From an uncultured Saprospiraceae bacterium (GTDB lineage: Bacteria; Bacteroidota; Bacteroidia; Chitinophagales; Saprospiraceae), in assembly GCA_937959275.1 (NCBI GenBank), contig CALGLU010000015.1, forward strand, positions 1 through 60,735: a DNA stretch of 60,735 nt, written 5' to 3'. Of this stretch, positions 18,696 through 26,962 are shown one piece after another. The notes under the pieces were generated by a model. That model had not been told where the DNA came from, searched no databases, and saw nothing but the letters and a program-made list of their open reading frames with translations. Both the position numbers and the translations under genes were made by a program. Position 1 is the stretch's first letter. Each line of letters starts with the position of its first letter.

Positions 18696-19055
18696 CTATT
18701 CTGCCTGTGGTATTTCATTCAAATCATAATACACCTTTAAGCCCAGTTGCTTAGCTATTTTTACATCCTGGTCTGCACCATTAGAAGCTCCTTCAATTCT
18801 TAAGATTGCATCACACTTTGTTAGTAATCGGTGCGCGGTTGGATATTGAATTTCAGTGAATATCTCATCGCCAATTGCTTTAGACCCGCCCAACTCAATC
18901 AGTGGATTGGCCACCCATTCTCCGATCATTGGCACGTGGCCTTTTCGAAAGATGGGGAGTGCCACAGATTCCATCTTGTCCATATTTTTCTTAATTAAGT
19001 CCGGATCATTGTTGGTCCCACTCCTGTAAGGCCCAGCGATTAAAATCATCATCAT
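18696..19055 (-). CDS. DUF4406 (nucleoside 2-deoxyribosyltransferase-like) family protein
   Basis: A 119-residue cytoplasmic protein. It opens ILIAGPYRSGT, then has a central GHVPMIGEWVANPL and CDAILRIEGASNGADQDVKIAKQLGLKVYY. This is the layout of DUF4406, related to nucleoside deoxyribosyltransferases (Rossmann-like, GPY/R motif near the N-terminus and a conserved S-x-G-x-D block). Three consecutive Met codons (19055, 19052, 19049) leave the start ambiguous by two residues. It lies 53 bases downstream of the Crp/Fnr gene on the same strand, so it may be cotranscribed. Substrate unknown. Confidence 0.78.
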   Translation of the reverse strand: MMMILIAGPYRSGTNNDPDLIKKNMDKMESVALPIFRKGHVPMIGEWVANPLIELGGSKAIGDEIFTEIQYPTAHRLLTKCDAILRIEGASNGADQDVKIAKQLGLKVYYDLNEIPQAE

Positions 19056-19108
19056 AATTGTTTTTCCGTAAAGAAAACAAATAATAATCGTTTAAAAATT
19101 AAGATAGT

Positions 19109-19687
19109 TTAAGAACTTCTATTTTTCTTAATAGCGCTTAAAAATTCTGGAGTCACGCCTAGGTAAGACGCAATTTGTTTTTGTGTAATCTTCTCAAGCA
19201 TTTTAGGATATCTGTCGACAAACTTAAGATATCGTTGTTCTGTAGTTGACGAAATATTATCAAGCACTTTGAGTTGTTCTCTGATATATGCATTTTGAAA
19301 AATGATTCTAAAAAACCTTTCGAATTTTGGAATCTCTATATACAAATCCTCCAAGGTTTTAAAATCAATGTATACCAAACTACTTTCTTGAATCGTTTCT
19401 ATAGACAACAATGGTGGCTTCTGATTAATGAAAGCATTCATATCCGTAATCCACCAATCTTGAATCGCAAACATAATCGTTGACTCTTTGCCATCATCGT
19501 TTATATTGTAGGCTCTCAAACTCCCTGACTCGACAAAATATAGTTTCTGACATCTCTGACCCTGTCTTAAGATGATTTGCCTTTTATTGACAGAGCTCAT
19601 TTCTAACACGGAAATAAAATATTTTTTTTCTTCCTCAGATAATGAAATGTGCTTCTGGATATTTTGTAAGATTTGATTCGTATTCAC
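19109..19687 (-). CDS. Crp/Fnr family transcriptional regulator
   Basis: A 192-residue regulator. An N-terminal cyclic-nucleotide-binding-type beta roll (~15-130, with IILRQGQRCQKLYFVESGSLRAY) is followed by the dimer helix and a C-terminal winged HTH (ITQKQIASYLGVTPEFLSAIKKN). The phosphate-binding RxE-S/T signature of cAMP-binding CRP is not evident in the expected place (MNAFINQKPP), so the ligand is unclear. This is usual for the Bacteroidota members of the family. It probably controls itself or the DUF4406 gene. Confidence 0.88.
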   Translation of the reverse strand: MNTNQILQNIQKHISLSEEEKKYFISVLEMSSVNKRQIILRQGQRCQKLYFVESGSLRAYNINDDGKESTIMFAIQDWWITDMNAFINQKPPLLSIETIQESSLVYIDFKTLEDLYIEIPKFERFFRIIFQNAYIREQLKVLDNISSTTEQRYLKFVDRYPKMLEKITQKQIASYLGVTPEFLSAIKKNRSS

Positions 19688-19860
19688 TTTCTATGGATTA
19701 TTACATTTACTCATAATAGACGATTCAACTTTAGCATATTGATAAAAAGCATAAATGTAAAATCAGATAAATCTATAATTTTTCTTTTCGAAAAAGATCA
19801 CTAATTATATGACTAATTTAAACGTAAAGACAATTTGAGTATGTAAATATACCGCACAAC

Positions 19861-20148
19861 TTAAAATAAATTCCAACAACTCATGTCGACTCCAGCATCA
19901 TGTTCCGGTGTAATAGTATTGCCATTTAGAGTGACCTTATGTTCAATGGCTTCATAGATTTTGAAAGCGCTTCCATTCATGACATCGATTCGATTGTTTT
20001 CGATCGCTACACCTAGAAGTTGTACTGCCTGATTTGCTATACCTACACTGCCAATTTGGATGCCATCTTGAGCTCTATACAAACGATTGTTTGTGATGTA
20101 AGCTCTACCAGACACAACAAATGCCGCTCCATTGCTCTCGATGTACAG
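19861..20148 (-). pseudogene. Remnant of a right-handed parallel beta-helix protein
   Basis: The frame encodes LYIESNGAAFVVSGRAYITNNRLYRAQDG-type rungs, then ITNNR, IENNRIDV and LNGNTITP repeats, typical of pectate-lyase-like parallel beta-helix proteins. It is closed upstream by a TGA at 20149 and has no signal peptide, no proper start codon before GTG 20115, and only about four rungs. I read it as the 3' tail of a once longer gene. An intact 84-residue protein from the GTG is the less likely alternative. Confidence 0.65.
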
Positions 20149-20248
20149 TCAATTCCTTCGAGTTGGACTAATCATTAAAAAATAAATGAATTACAAATTC
20201 AAAATGATTATTAATTTTGCTTCTCAATTCAATTTATCCATGAGCTAT

Positions 20249-20731
20249 ATGAATGTTAATTCTTTCATAGTATTCACTTTCCTTTTGATCACCACATCAT
20301 CTTGTGGGCAACATTTAAAATTTTTAGGCGATGCCGATAGTCCTCCAGCAATCATTTCTGAACTCAGTTGGATTGAAGGGAGTTGGCATGGTGTGGCCTT
20401 TGGCGGACAGACAGAGGAGGTATGGACAGCACCATCAGCTGGCAGTATGATGGGTATGTTTAAATTAATAAGCGAGGGTGAGATTTCGTTTTATGAATTA
20501 ATGACAATTTCTGAAAAAGAAGGCTCTTTGCATTTGCGCATCAAACACTTTGACAAGGATATGAATGGCTGGGAAGAAAAAGATAAATCTGTTGAATTTC
20601 CATTAGTCGACATTAAAAAGAATGCTGTTTACTTTGATGGATTGACGTTCAAGAACATATCCGAACGTCAGATGAATGTCTATGTCAATATTGAAGGAGA
20701 GGAAGTCGAGTTTATTTATTTTAGGAAATAG
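20249..20731 (+). CDS. DUF6265 family lipoprotein
   Basis: Predicted lipoprotein: MNVNSFIVFTFLLITTSSC with lipobox Cys, start at ATG 20249. An upstream ATG at 20186 would add 21 residues ahead of the signal sequence and is disfavoured. The mature part (~140 residues) opens LSWIEGSWHGVAFGGQTEEVWT and continues SMMGMFKLISEGEISFYELMTI, the pattern of DUF6265. This is a small lipocalin-like beta sandwich common in Bacteroidota. Function unknown. It lies 55 bases upstream of the HigA-like gene with no sign of functional coupling. Confidence 0.8.
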   Translation: MNVNSFIVFTFLLITTSSCGQHLKFLGDADSPPAIISELSWIEGSWHGVAFGGQTEEVWTAPSAGSMMGMFKLISEGEISFYELMTISEKEGSLHLRIKHFDKDMNGWEEKDKSVEFPLVDIKKNAVYFDGLTFKNISERQMNVYVNIEGEEVEFIYFRK

Positions 20732-20786
20732 GGAATCTTTGTACGTATTAGTTAAATCATACCATAAATTCAACAAATAGGAAAAA

Positions 20787-21212
20787 ATGAATTGGACAAT
20801 AATAAAGAATGAAACCCAATATAACAATGCCTTAAATAGGCTAGATTCAATATTCGATGCCACGAATGGTTCAAAAAATAGCGATGAATTTGATTTGTTA
20901 AGTATATTAATAAGTAAATATGAGAATGAGCATTTTAAAATTGAAGGAGCGGACCCTATTCAAGTCATAAAAATGAAAATGGACTATAAGAATATGAAAC
21001 AAGTCGATCTCATTCCTTATTTTGGCTCAAAATCTACTACTAGCAAAATACTATCTTATAAAGCTCCTTTGACATTAAAGCATATTTGGCTATTAAGTGA
21101 AAAACTTGACGTACCAATAGAGCTTTTAGCAAAGCCATACAAAGTAGATAAGTGGAATTTCATGAAGAAATATGACACTAAAATTAAAAAGCGTTTGAAA
21201 GCAAGCAGTTAA
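20787..21212 (+). CDS. Orphan HigA-like antitoxin / HTH regulator
   Basis: A 141-residue protein resembling the HigA-type antitoxin group (COG5499). The N-terminal helical segment has SDEFDLLSILISKYENEHF and DPIQVIKMKMDYKNMKQVDLIPYFGSKS. A C-terminal Xre-type HTH core (TSKILSYKAPLTLKHIWLLSEKL) follows. In this family it normally binds and represses an operon with a HigB RelE-like RNase. No HigB gene lies in the 55 bases upstream or downstream here, so it is an orphan or acts on a distant toxin. Confidence 0.78.
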   Translation: MNWTIIKNETQYNNALNRLDSIFDATNGSKNSDEFDLLSILISKYENEHFKIEGADPIQVIKMKMDYKNMKQVDLIPYFGSKSTTSKILSYKAPLTLKHIWLLSEKLDVPIELLAKPYKVDKWNFMKKYDTKIKKRLKASS

Positions 21213-21272
21213 CACTTTTGAATCAATGTTAAAGATTGACTCCTCAGAGGTAATGATTTTTATCAGTCTACA

Positions 21273-23126
21273 CTAATAACTCCACAATCGAATTCCTATA
21301 ATTCCCTGCCTCAGTAAAAATATGGCTAACCCGAGCATTAAGACAGCTGTCAACCTAAGGTACCATTTTGAAATAGCTCCACCACTACTAGATTTCCTCA
21401 TACTCAGCACAAAGCCAATCGCTGTGGTGGCAAAGAATATTAATGAGGATATAAATGCCAACACACTAAAAACATGTGGCTTTGCAACGTCGCTTATAGA
21501 TTCCATCGAACTAATAAACCCCGCGAGCATGATGACAAAACTGATAGCGCCTATCCACAGCATGACTCGCTCACTACTTATACGTTTATCTTTGGATAAG
21601 AGTTGAATTAGCAAAGCAAAAAAGCCATATATCACATACACGATGACAGACAACAAAGACAATGCAAAGAGTATATTTTTTATCCACCGTATCACTTTAG
21701 ACTCCTTCTCTGCATAGCCTCCGTCTACCCAAATCGCCTGCGTATCATTATGATCGAGAAGCATAGCAAAAGGCTCACCCTCTTGTTGTGTGTAAAATTG
21801 TTTGTCGCCCGCATGATACCAGGTATCAATATCATTTCCTAATAAATCTTTGATAAGGATACTGTCTGACTCGACAGTTAGTGAGACACCGGTCACCATT
21901 TTTTCAATAAAACCAAACAGCTGATTTCTGGGATTTAGATAGGTGTAATAGCCTTCATATTCTTCTTTAAAAGAAGGTGGAATAGAAGCCTCTTGGCGCT
22001 TCACCTCCGGCTTGTCTACATAAAACTTCAAGATCGCATTCAAAATTTTCCGTGTACGTCTTCCTGTATTCACGGATACAGCGACAGCAAAATTCGCATC
22101 AGGCACATAGATGTAATCTGATACAAAGCCGTCAATGCCTCCATTGTGACCCAAGGTCTTGTAACCCCATCGCCAGCCATTCGAAATCGCCAATCCATAA
22201 CCACCTGGCAATCCCTGCTTTGCCGCAAGAGTCGTCATTGAAGACTCCATCCGATCAAATGAGGAAGCTGAAATCAATTGACGATCACCATTCGCCATTT
22301 TGCGATTCAACATAAATTGTAAAAATTCAGCCATGTCTGCAGCATTGGCACACAACTCCCCTGCAGGCCCACCTTGTATTGAAGGATAATCAATTGCTCT
22401 AAATTTTCCGCCCTCATTATCATAACCTTTGGCCATTGGAAACTCAGTTGGCTCTTTAAAATAAAACCCAGACGATACCATCCCAATTGGATCTAAGACT
22501 TCTTCTTTGATAAACTGGTTAAAGGGCTTGCCAGAGACTTTTTCGATCACATGACCGGCAACAACATAGCCAGGGTTAGCATAGGACATATACGTGCCAG
22601 GCTCCCATCTTGCATACAATGACTTTTGATGTGAGTCAACCATCTCTCTGCAAGAAGGTCGCTTATTATCAGTCGTATTATAAATCGCATTAAAGTGCAT
22701 ATCATCAAACCCTGCTGTATGCTCCAATAGATGCTCGACAAGTATCGGCGAACGATCCCGCCATCTGTTTTTGATTGGCAAATCAGGATCAATCTCCATG
22801 ATTGCTGTCTTAAGACTCAGTTTACCTTGCTCAACTAAGCGCATTATTGCAAGAGAAGTCATGGTTTTGGATATAGAACCAAGGCGAAATAAATGCTGAT
22901 CTGTGACAGAGATACTATCTTCTACTTGAGCAAAACCTACACCTCCAGTGTATAGAATAGAGTCGCCTGTCACGATACTTATCATCGCACCTGGGATTTT
23001 TTCATCTGCTATGATGAGCTTTAGACTATCGAGTAAGGGTTGGATTGGGAGGGGAGCTTGTTGAGCTGATAGAGCTTGAAAGCTAAATAATGAAGAGAAA
23101 TACAATATGGTGATTAGCATTTTCAT
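21273..23126 (-). CDS. Membrane-attached S12 serine hydrolase (beta-lactamase/D-Ala-D-Ala peptidase fold)
   Basis: Exported S12-family hydrolase. Signal peptide 1-21 (LSA-Q). The catalytic domain has SISK (Ser84, Lys87), YAN (Tyr182, Asn184) and LGHNGGIDG in place of the KTG strand, so all three motifs are intact. A beta-barrel-like linker domain (~390-470) follows, then four hydrophobic segments in the last ~150 residues that should anchor it in the inner membrane with the catalytic part in the periplasm. Likely an esterase or peptidase acting on cell-wall or small substrates; true beta-lactamase activity cannot be inferred. Compare the inactive-looking relative at 44755. Confidence 0.9.
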   Translation of the reverse strand: MKMLITILYFSSLFSFQALSAQQAPLPIQPLLDSLKLIIADEKIPGAMISIVTGDSILYTGGVGFAQVEDSISVTDQHLFRLGSISKTMTSLAIMRLVEQGKLSLKTAIMEIDPDLPIKNRWRDRSPILVEHLLEHTAGFDDMHFNAIYNTTDNKRPSCREMVDSHQKSLYARWEPGTYMSYANPGYVVAGHVIEKVSGKPFNQFIKEEVLDPIGMVSSGFYFKEPTEFPMAKGYDNEGGKFRAIDYPSIQGGPAGELCANAADMAEFLQFMLNRKMANGDRQLISASSFDRMESSMTTLAAKQGLPGGYGLAISNGWRWGYKTLGHNGGIDGFVSDYIYVPDANFAVAVSVNTGRRTRKILNAILKFYVDKPEVKRQEASIPPSFKEEYEGYYTYLNPRNQLFGFIEKMVTGVSLTVESDSILIKDLLGNDIDTWYHAGDKQFYTQQEGEPFAMLLDHNDTQAIWVDGGYAEKESKVIRWIKNILFALSLLSVIVYVIYGFFALLIQLLSKDKRISSERVMLWIGAISFVIMLAGFISSMESISDVAKPHVFSVLAFISSLIFFATTAIGFVLSMRKSSSGGAISKWYLRLTAVLMLGLAIFLLRQGIIGIRLWSY

Positions 23127-23305
23127 GGAACTGTATTAGCTTATTAATACACTAAGTTACATTTATTTTCTTCTGCATCAAAACGGACTAAATTAATAAG
23201 CCTTTTACTCTTTGCCTATCCATAAAAGTTGTAATTCTAAATCAAGTGTCATAATATTAGAAACTATTATCTATAACTATCTGTTATAAATCCATAAACT
23301 TTACT

Positions 23306-25228
23306 GTGGCAAATTTAATATTTACTCAACTTAGTCGATATCTTCACAAAGAAAATCCTGATCATGCCTGTATGATTAATGGAAAATGGGGTAGTGGAAA
23401 GACTTATTTTCTCAAAGAAAAATTACGAGAAGAACTCAATAAAGATGAAAAGCTAAAGGAATTGAAAATTCGTTATGCCTCGGCCAATGGAGTAAAGGAC
23501 TTTGATGAAATTATAGATGAGCTGAAAAGGCAAAAAATTATTCCTGAAACAAGCTCTAAAGTTAAAATTATAGGAAAATTGGCAGGTAGAGTTTTGGACA
23601 ATATACCCTTAGGTCTTATTGCAAATGTAATAGTCCCCGGGTCAGGCGGCCTAGTAAATACAGCTACTGAGGGTGTCAAAAATGTCATTAAAAAAGAAGA
23701 TCTAACTGCATTAATTAAGGCTGTTAGTTTTGATGAAAAAGATATCATTATCATTGATGATCTCGAAAGGGTTCATAAGGATTGTGACTTAATAGGTCTG
23801 CTCGGTGATATCAATACTGAATTTGTAGAACACCATCGTATAAAAACGATACTTGTTTGTGATGAATATGAACTGGAGAAACGATTTTCTGCTGAGGATA
23901 GAAAGCTGAGTGGTGATTTGCCCCAATATAAAGCTGCTAAAGAAAAATCTGTTAGATATACTTATACTTTCAAAAACAAATTGAAGCCAGTTATAACAAA
24001 TATTATTCAGAATTTAGACCCTGATATTTATACACTAGGAACCATAAAAATTCTATCAAAACAAGAAAATATCTCTTCACTTGCAGACTTAATAGGCCAG
24101 TTCAAAGAGACAATTAATACTAAACCAACAGTAACAACCAGCTTTAATAATCTGAGAGTTATAAAACATATCATTGAAATCATTGCAGATATTATAAATA
24201 TCACCGATCCGCAGAAAATAGATTTAGTATTTAATCGATTAATCAATTTTGTGGTTAATAATGTACTCTTCTACAAATACTATAATCCCAATGATTTAGA
24301 TAGCTCAATCTCTAAACGCTCTGCTCGAACAGAATTTTTCAGCAACGCAGATGAAACACAAAAAGACACAATAGACATAATTGATAAATGGATATTATCT
24401 AAATACCAACTACTGACACCAACAGATATAAGTTTTGAAAGCAAGGCTATTAGGGCATATATTTTCAATGGAATTTTTCAAGAAGTATCAATTATTGACA
24501 ACATCAATTCCCAGATAAACGCTCACCGTCTTGATAAACCAGAAGGCAAGGACTTAGGCCATCTCGTCTTTTACCAAACATTAGAAGATGATGAATTTAA
24601 AAAATTAACATCCAAAATTCTTAATCATCTAAAAGAAAATAAATTCACGTTTACTCAATGCAGGACTTTGGTTAAGACCTTAAGAAAGTTAGTTAACGAT
24701 GGCTATAGTATTCAAGAATTTGAAACTCACGAAAAGATAGCGAATTACTTCGAAGATTATCTAAAAAACAGTAAAGCTGAATGCATTAGAGACTTTTATA
24801 CCATAAATTGGATTAATGCCCAATACCAGGAATTTCTAGAACCGGAATATAAGAATCTAAAAAATCTTGTTAAAACGATTCTTTCCGCAAGAGAAACGGA
24901 GATGAATAATATGGGTTTAAAGGAAGAATTTAAAATGGTTCTTAGCGGGGATAAGAAGTTTGATGAAAACTTGCTTATTAAGTTGATAGAAAATGGTGAT
25001 GAAGAAGATAAAGAAAATTTATATCAGCTATATTTGAGCAGCAACAATTTTAAAAATAAATTTGCAGCAGTTATAGATAATCCATTTGAACCATTTAGCA
25101 AACAAGTTATAGATTGGATAAAGAATGCCTTAAAAAAAGCATTGGAAGAACTTAAGCCAGATTCAATCGGTAGGATTAAGGTTAAAACTACATTCGAGTC
25201 ACTTGAAAGTGAATCAAACATATCATAA
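23306..25228 (+). CDS. KAP-family P-loop NTPase
   Basis: A 640-residue P-loop NTPase. Walker A is GKWGSGKT (residues 27-34). Walker B is DIIIIDDLERV (~147-157). Between them sits a hydrophobic, Gly-rich stretch (PLGLIANVIVPGSGGLVNTATEG), the position where KAP NTPases carry membrane insertions. The rest is helical, with no further domain recognised. KAP proteins occur as membrane-linked ATPases, and some serve in phage defence. No known partner genes (for example of Qat systems) are adjacent. The start is GTG at 23306, because the next in-frame Met lies just before Walker A. The gene 52 bases downstream is on the same strand and could be cotranscribed. Confidence 0.82.
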   Translation: MANLIFTQLSRYLHKENPDHACMINGKWGSGKTYFLKEKLREELNKDEKLKELKIRYASANGVKDFDEIIDELKRQKIIPETSSKVKIIGKLAGRVLDNIPLGLIANVIVPGSGGLVNTATEGVKNVIKKEDLTALIKAVSFDEKDIIIIDDLERVHKDCDLIGLLGDINTEFVEHHRIKTILVCDEYELEKRFSAEDRKLSGDLPQYKAAKEKSVRYTYTFKNKLKPVITNIIQNLDPDIYTLGTIKILSKQENISSLADLIGQFKETINTKPTVTTSFNNLRVIKHIIEIIADIINITDPQKIDLVFNRLINFVVNNVLFYKYYNPNDLDSSISKRSARTEFFSNADETQKDTIDIIDKWILSKYQLLTPTDISFESKAIRAYIFNGIFQEVSIIDNINSQINAHRLDKPEGKDLGHLVFYQTLEDDEFKKLTSKILNHLKENKFTFTQCRTLVKTLRKLVNDGYSIQEFETHEKIANYFEDYLKNSKAECIRDFYTINWINAQYQEFLEPEYKNLKNLVKTILSARETEMNNMGLKEEFKMVLSGDKKFDENLLIKLIENGDEEDKENLYQLYLSSNNFKNKFAAVIDNPFEPFSKQVIDWIKNALKKALEELKPDSIGRIKVKTTFESLESESNIS

Positions 25229-25280
25229 ATAGAAGGATAAATCTAAAGATTGCATTATTCTTTACTACAAGTACAACATC

Positions 25281-25688
25281 ATGTCTAAGCACCTTGATAT
25301 AATCATTGACAAGCTAACTAATTCCATAGAGCATTATGGTACTGGAATTCAACATGATACTGAGGCATTATTGTTATCAAAGTCAGATCTTAAATTGGTG
25401 CTTAAAAAGCATGGTTGGTTGTTTAAATGGAATGCCGAATATGCACTAAAGAACAGAGAAGTATACAAGTTATTTATTGCAAATGACACAGATCAAAAGA
25501 TTCAAGGTTTAATTAGTTTAGAAATAATGCCAGATCATGTATACATCCATCTTATTGAGAACGCGCCACAAAACAGAAGTAAAGAAAGTGACAGTTATAT
25601 AGGCGTAGGCGGAAATTTGGTCGCCCTTGCATGTAAAAGGTCGATGGAGGAAAATTTTGAGCACCTAGCGACGCTTCGTAATGCCTAA
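25281..25688 (+). CDS. GNAT-like acetyltransferase family protein, C-terminally broken
   Basis: The 135-residue frame matches, from memory, a family of GNAT-like proteins common in Bacteroidota. Shared features are an N-terminal LDIIIDKLTNSIE, then LKLVLKKHGWLFKWN, YKLFIANDTDQKIQGLISLE, and the acetyl-CoA-loop-like YIGVGGNLVALACKRSMEENFE. The frame then turns into HLATLRNA-stop instead of the expected last ~45 residues. An out-of-frame continuation (next entry) encodes a family-like C-terminus, so the gene looks frameshifted. It could be a toxin-type or housekeeping acetyltransferase; activity of the truncated form is doubtful. Confidence 0.6.
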   Translation: MSKHLDIIIDKLTNSIEHYGTGIQHDTEALLLSKSDLKLVLKKHGWLFKWNAEYALKNREVYKLFIANDTDQKIQGLISLEIMPDHVYIHLIENAPQNRSKESDSYIGVGGNLVALACKRSMEENFEHLATLRNA

Positions 25689-25723
25689 TGAGTTGAGTCT
25701 TAGCTGTTAGTGCTACAAATCCA

Positions 25724-25798
25724 GTGCACATAAAAGAGGGTCGAATGATTATCCCAGATACAGCAGCTAAACTATTAATTAAAAAGTATAAATTGTAA
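25724..25798 (+). pseudogene. Out-of-frame C-terminal remnant of the GNAT-like gene
   Basis: In the frame shifted by two relative to the upstream ORF, this stretch encodes VHIKE-GRMIIPDTAAKLLIKKYKL-stop, the kind of C-terminus expected for the family. The distance from the last matching codon (~68 bases) is about what the missing segment would need. The stop is directly followed by the ATG of the next small gene. Confidence 0.5.
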
Positions 25799-25799
25799 T

Positions 25800-25973
25800 A
25801 TGGCTCATAACAATCACATCGAAATAGACTTCTTAGGATCTCAGGAAGAGAAGCTTACAAAAAAAGATCGTCTCGAAATTAGCAAGCAGATCAAACGAAT
25901 GAAAGCTGCTCGAAATAAGTCTTCCAAATCAGATAAGAAAGTCAGCATTAAAAAAAATAAGGCTCATGCTTAA
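25800..25973 (+). CDS. Small basic protein of 57 residues
   Basis: ATG at 25800 to TAA at 25973. The N-terminal half reads MAHNNHIEIDFLGSQEEKLT-type sequence, and the C-terminal half is Lys/Arg-rich (KKDRLEISKQIKRMK, then SSKSDKK and IKKNK). Its start lies one base after the stop of the GNAT-like remnant, suggesting the two were once coupled. I recall similar short proteins following this GNAT-like family but cannot assign a function. The high Lys content could mean nucleic-acid binding, which is speculation. Confidence 0.6.
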   Translation: MAHNNHIEIDFLGSQEEKLTKKDRLEISKQIKRMKAARNKSSKSDKKVSIKKNKAHA

Positions 25974-26081
25974 TTTTCGGAATAATCAATATCCTAATCC
26001 AAGTCTGATGTAAGGACATCAATGACGTCTGCCTTTTCTTAAATGAAAATTCAAAACCCAACACTGCGACCAAAGGGAGCA

Positions 26082-26828
26082 TCAAACATTCATCCCCCCA
26101 CAAACACTCAGCACCTGCCCTGTCACATAAGTCGACATATCTGAACCTAGATACACACAAGCATCAGACACATCTTTCCCTTCACCCAATCTCTTCAAAG
26201 GAATACTATCTGTATAGGCTTTTATCGTCGCTTCATCCAAGGCATCTGTCATATCGGTTGCGATAAATCCAGGTGCTAATGCATTACATCGAATCCCTCG
26301 CGAACCGACTTCTTTAGCAATGGATTTACTAAAACCGATAATCCCAGCCTTAGAAGCAGCATAGTTGGCCTGCCCAGCATTCCCAAAAACGCCTACCACT
26401 GATGATATATTAATGATAGACCCTTTTCGTGCTTTCAACATGGGCCGCAGCGCATGTTTAGTCAGGTTGAATACAGACTTAAGGTTGATCTCAATCACCT
26501 GATCCCATTGTTCTTCACTCATGCGTAACATCAGATTATCTTGCGTCACACCTGCATTATTGATCAAAACATCGATGGTCTCAAAGGTTTCTGTAGCCAA
26601 TTTCATCAGACTTTCTGCGTCTGTATATGAGCTGGCATCAGATTGTACAGCTTTAACAATACGCCCATTGCCATTCAGTTCTTCGACAATCACATTGGCT
26701 CGATCTGCTGAAGATCTGTAGGTAAATATGACATTTGCACCTTGAGCGACATACTCCCTAACGATGGATTCCCCTATACCTCTTGAACCTCCTGTTATAA
26801 GCGCATTTTTATTCTCTAATAATCCCAT
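26082..26828 (-). CDS. fabG: 3-oxoacyl-[acyl-carrier-protein] reductase
   Basis: NADPH-dependent reductase of type II fatty-acid synthesis (short-chain dehydrogenase). The 248-residue length is typical. Cofactor motif ITGGSRGIGES (TGxxxGxG) at ~11-21, LINNAGVTQDNL near 86, catalytic Ser in INISSVVGVFGNAGQ, then YAASK (Tyr-x-x-x-Lys). Family landmarks RGIRCNALAPGFIATDMT and the C-terminal YVTGQVLSVCGGMNV follow. Divergent from the acyl-CoA dehydrogenase-like gene across 134 bases, which puts a fatty-acid synthesis gene next to a beta-oxidation-type gene. Confidence 0.93.
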   Translation of the reverse strand: MGLLENKNALITGGSRGIGESIVREYVAQGANVIFTYRSSADRANVIVEELNGNGRIVKAVQSDASSYTDAESLMKLATETFETIDVLINNAGVTQDNLMLRMSEEQWDQVIEINLKSVFNLTKHALRPMLKARKGSIINISSVVGVFGNAGQANYAASKAGIIGFSKSIAKEVGSRGIRCNALAPGFIATDMTDALDEATIKAYTDSIPLKRLGEGKDVSDACVYLGSDMSTYVTGQVLSVCGGMNV

Positions 26829-26962
26829 GATTCGTTTTTTCGTTTAAGTTTGAAAACTGTAAGTCTTTAATGCAACTTAGTTGCCATTTTTTGCATTACT
26901 ATTTTGAAATTCGCACTGAATTTATTCGCTAATATAAATCATTATCAATCAAATCGTTGACC

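Noticed and set aside
18533-18718. 61-codon minus-strand frame after the CocE/NonD gene
   Set aside because: It overlaps the hydrolase 3' end and includes the heptamer repeat, with no protein-like composition.
20731-21272. HigBA toxin-antitoxin operon
   Set aside because: There is no room or coding frame for a HigB toxin on either side of the HigA-like gene.
23306-25973. Complete Qat-type or other known defence operon
   Set aside because: Only the KAP ATPase matches; QatB, QatC and QatD-like partners are absent and the neighbours are GNAT-like and small basic proteins.
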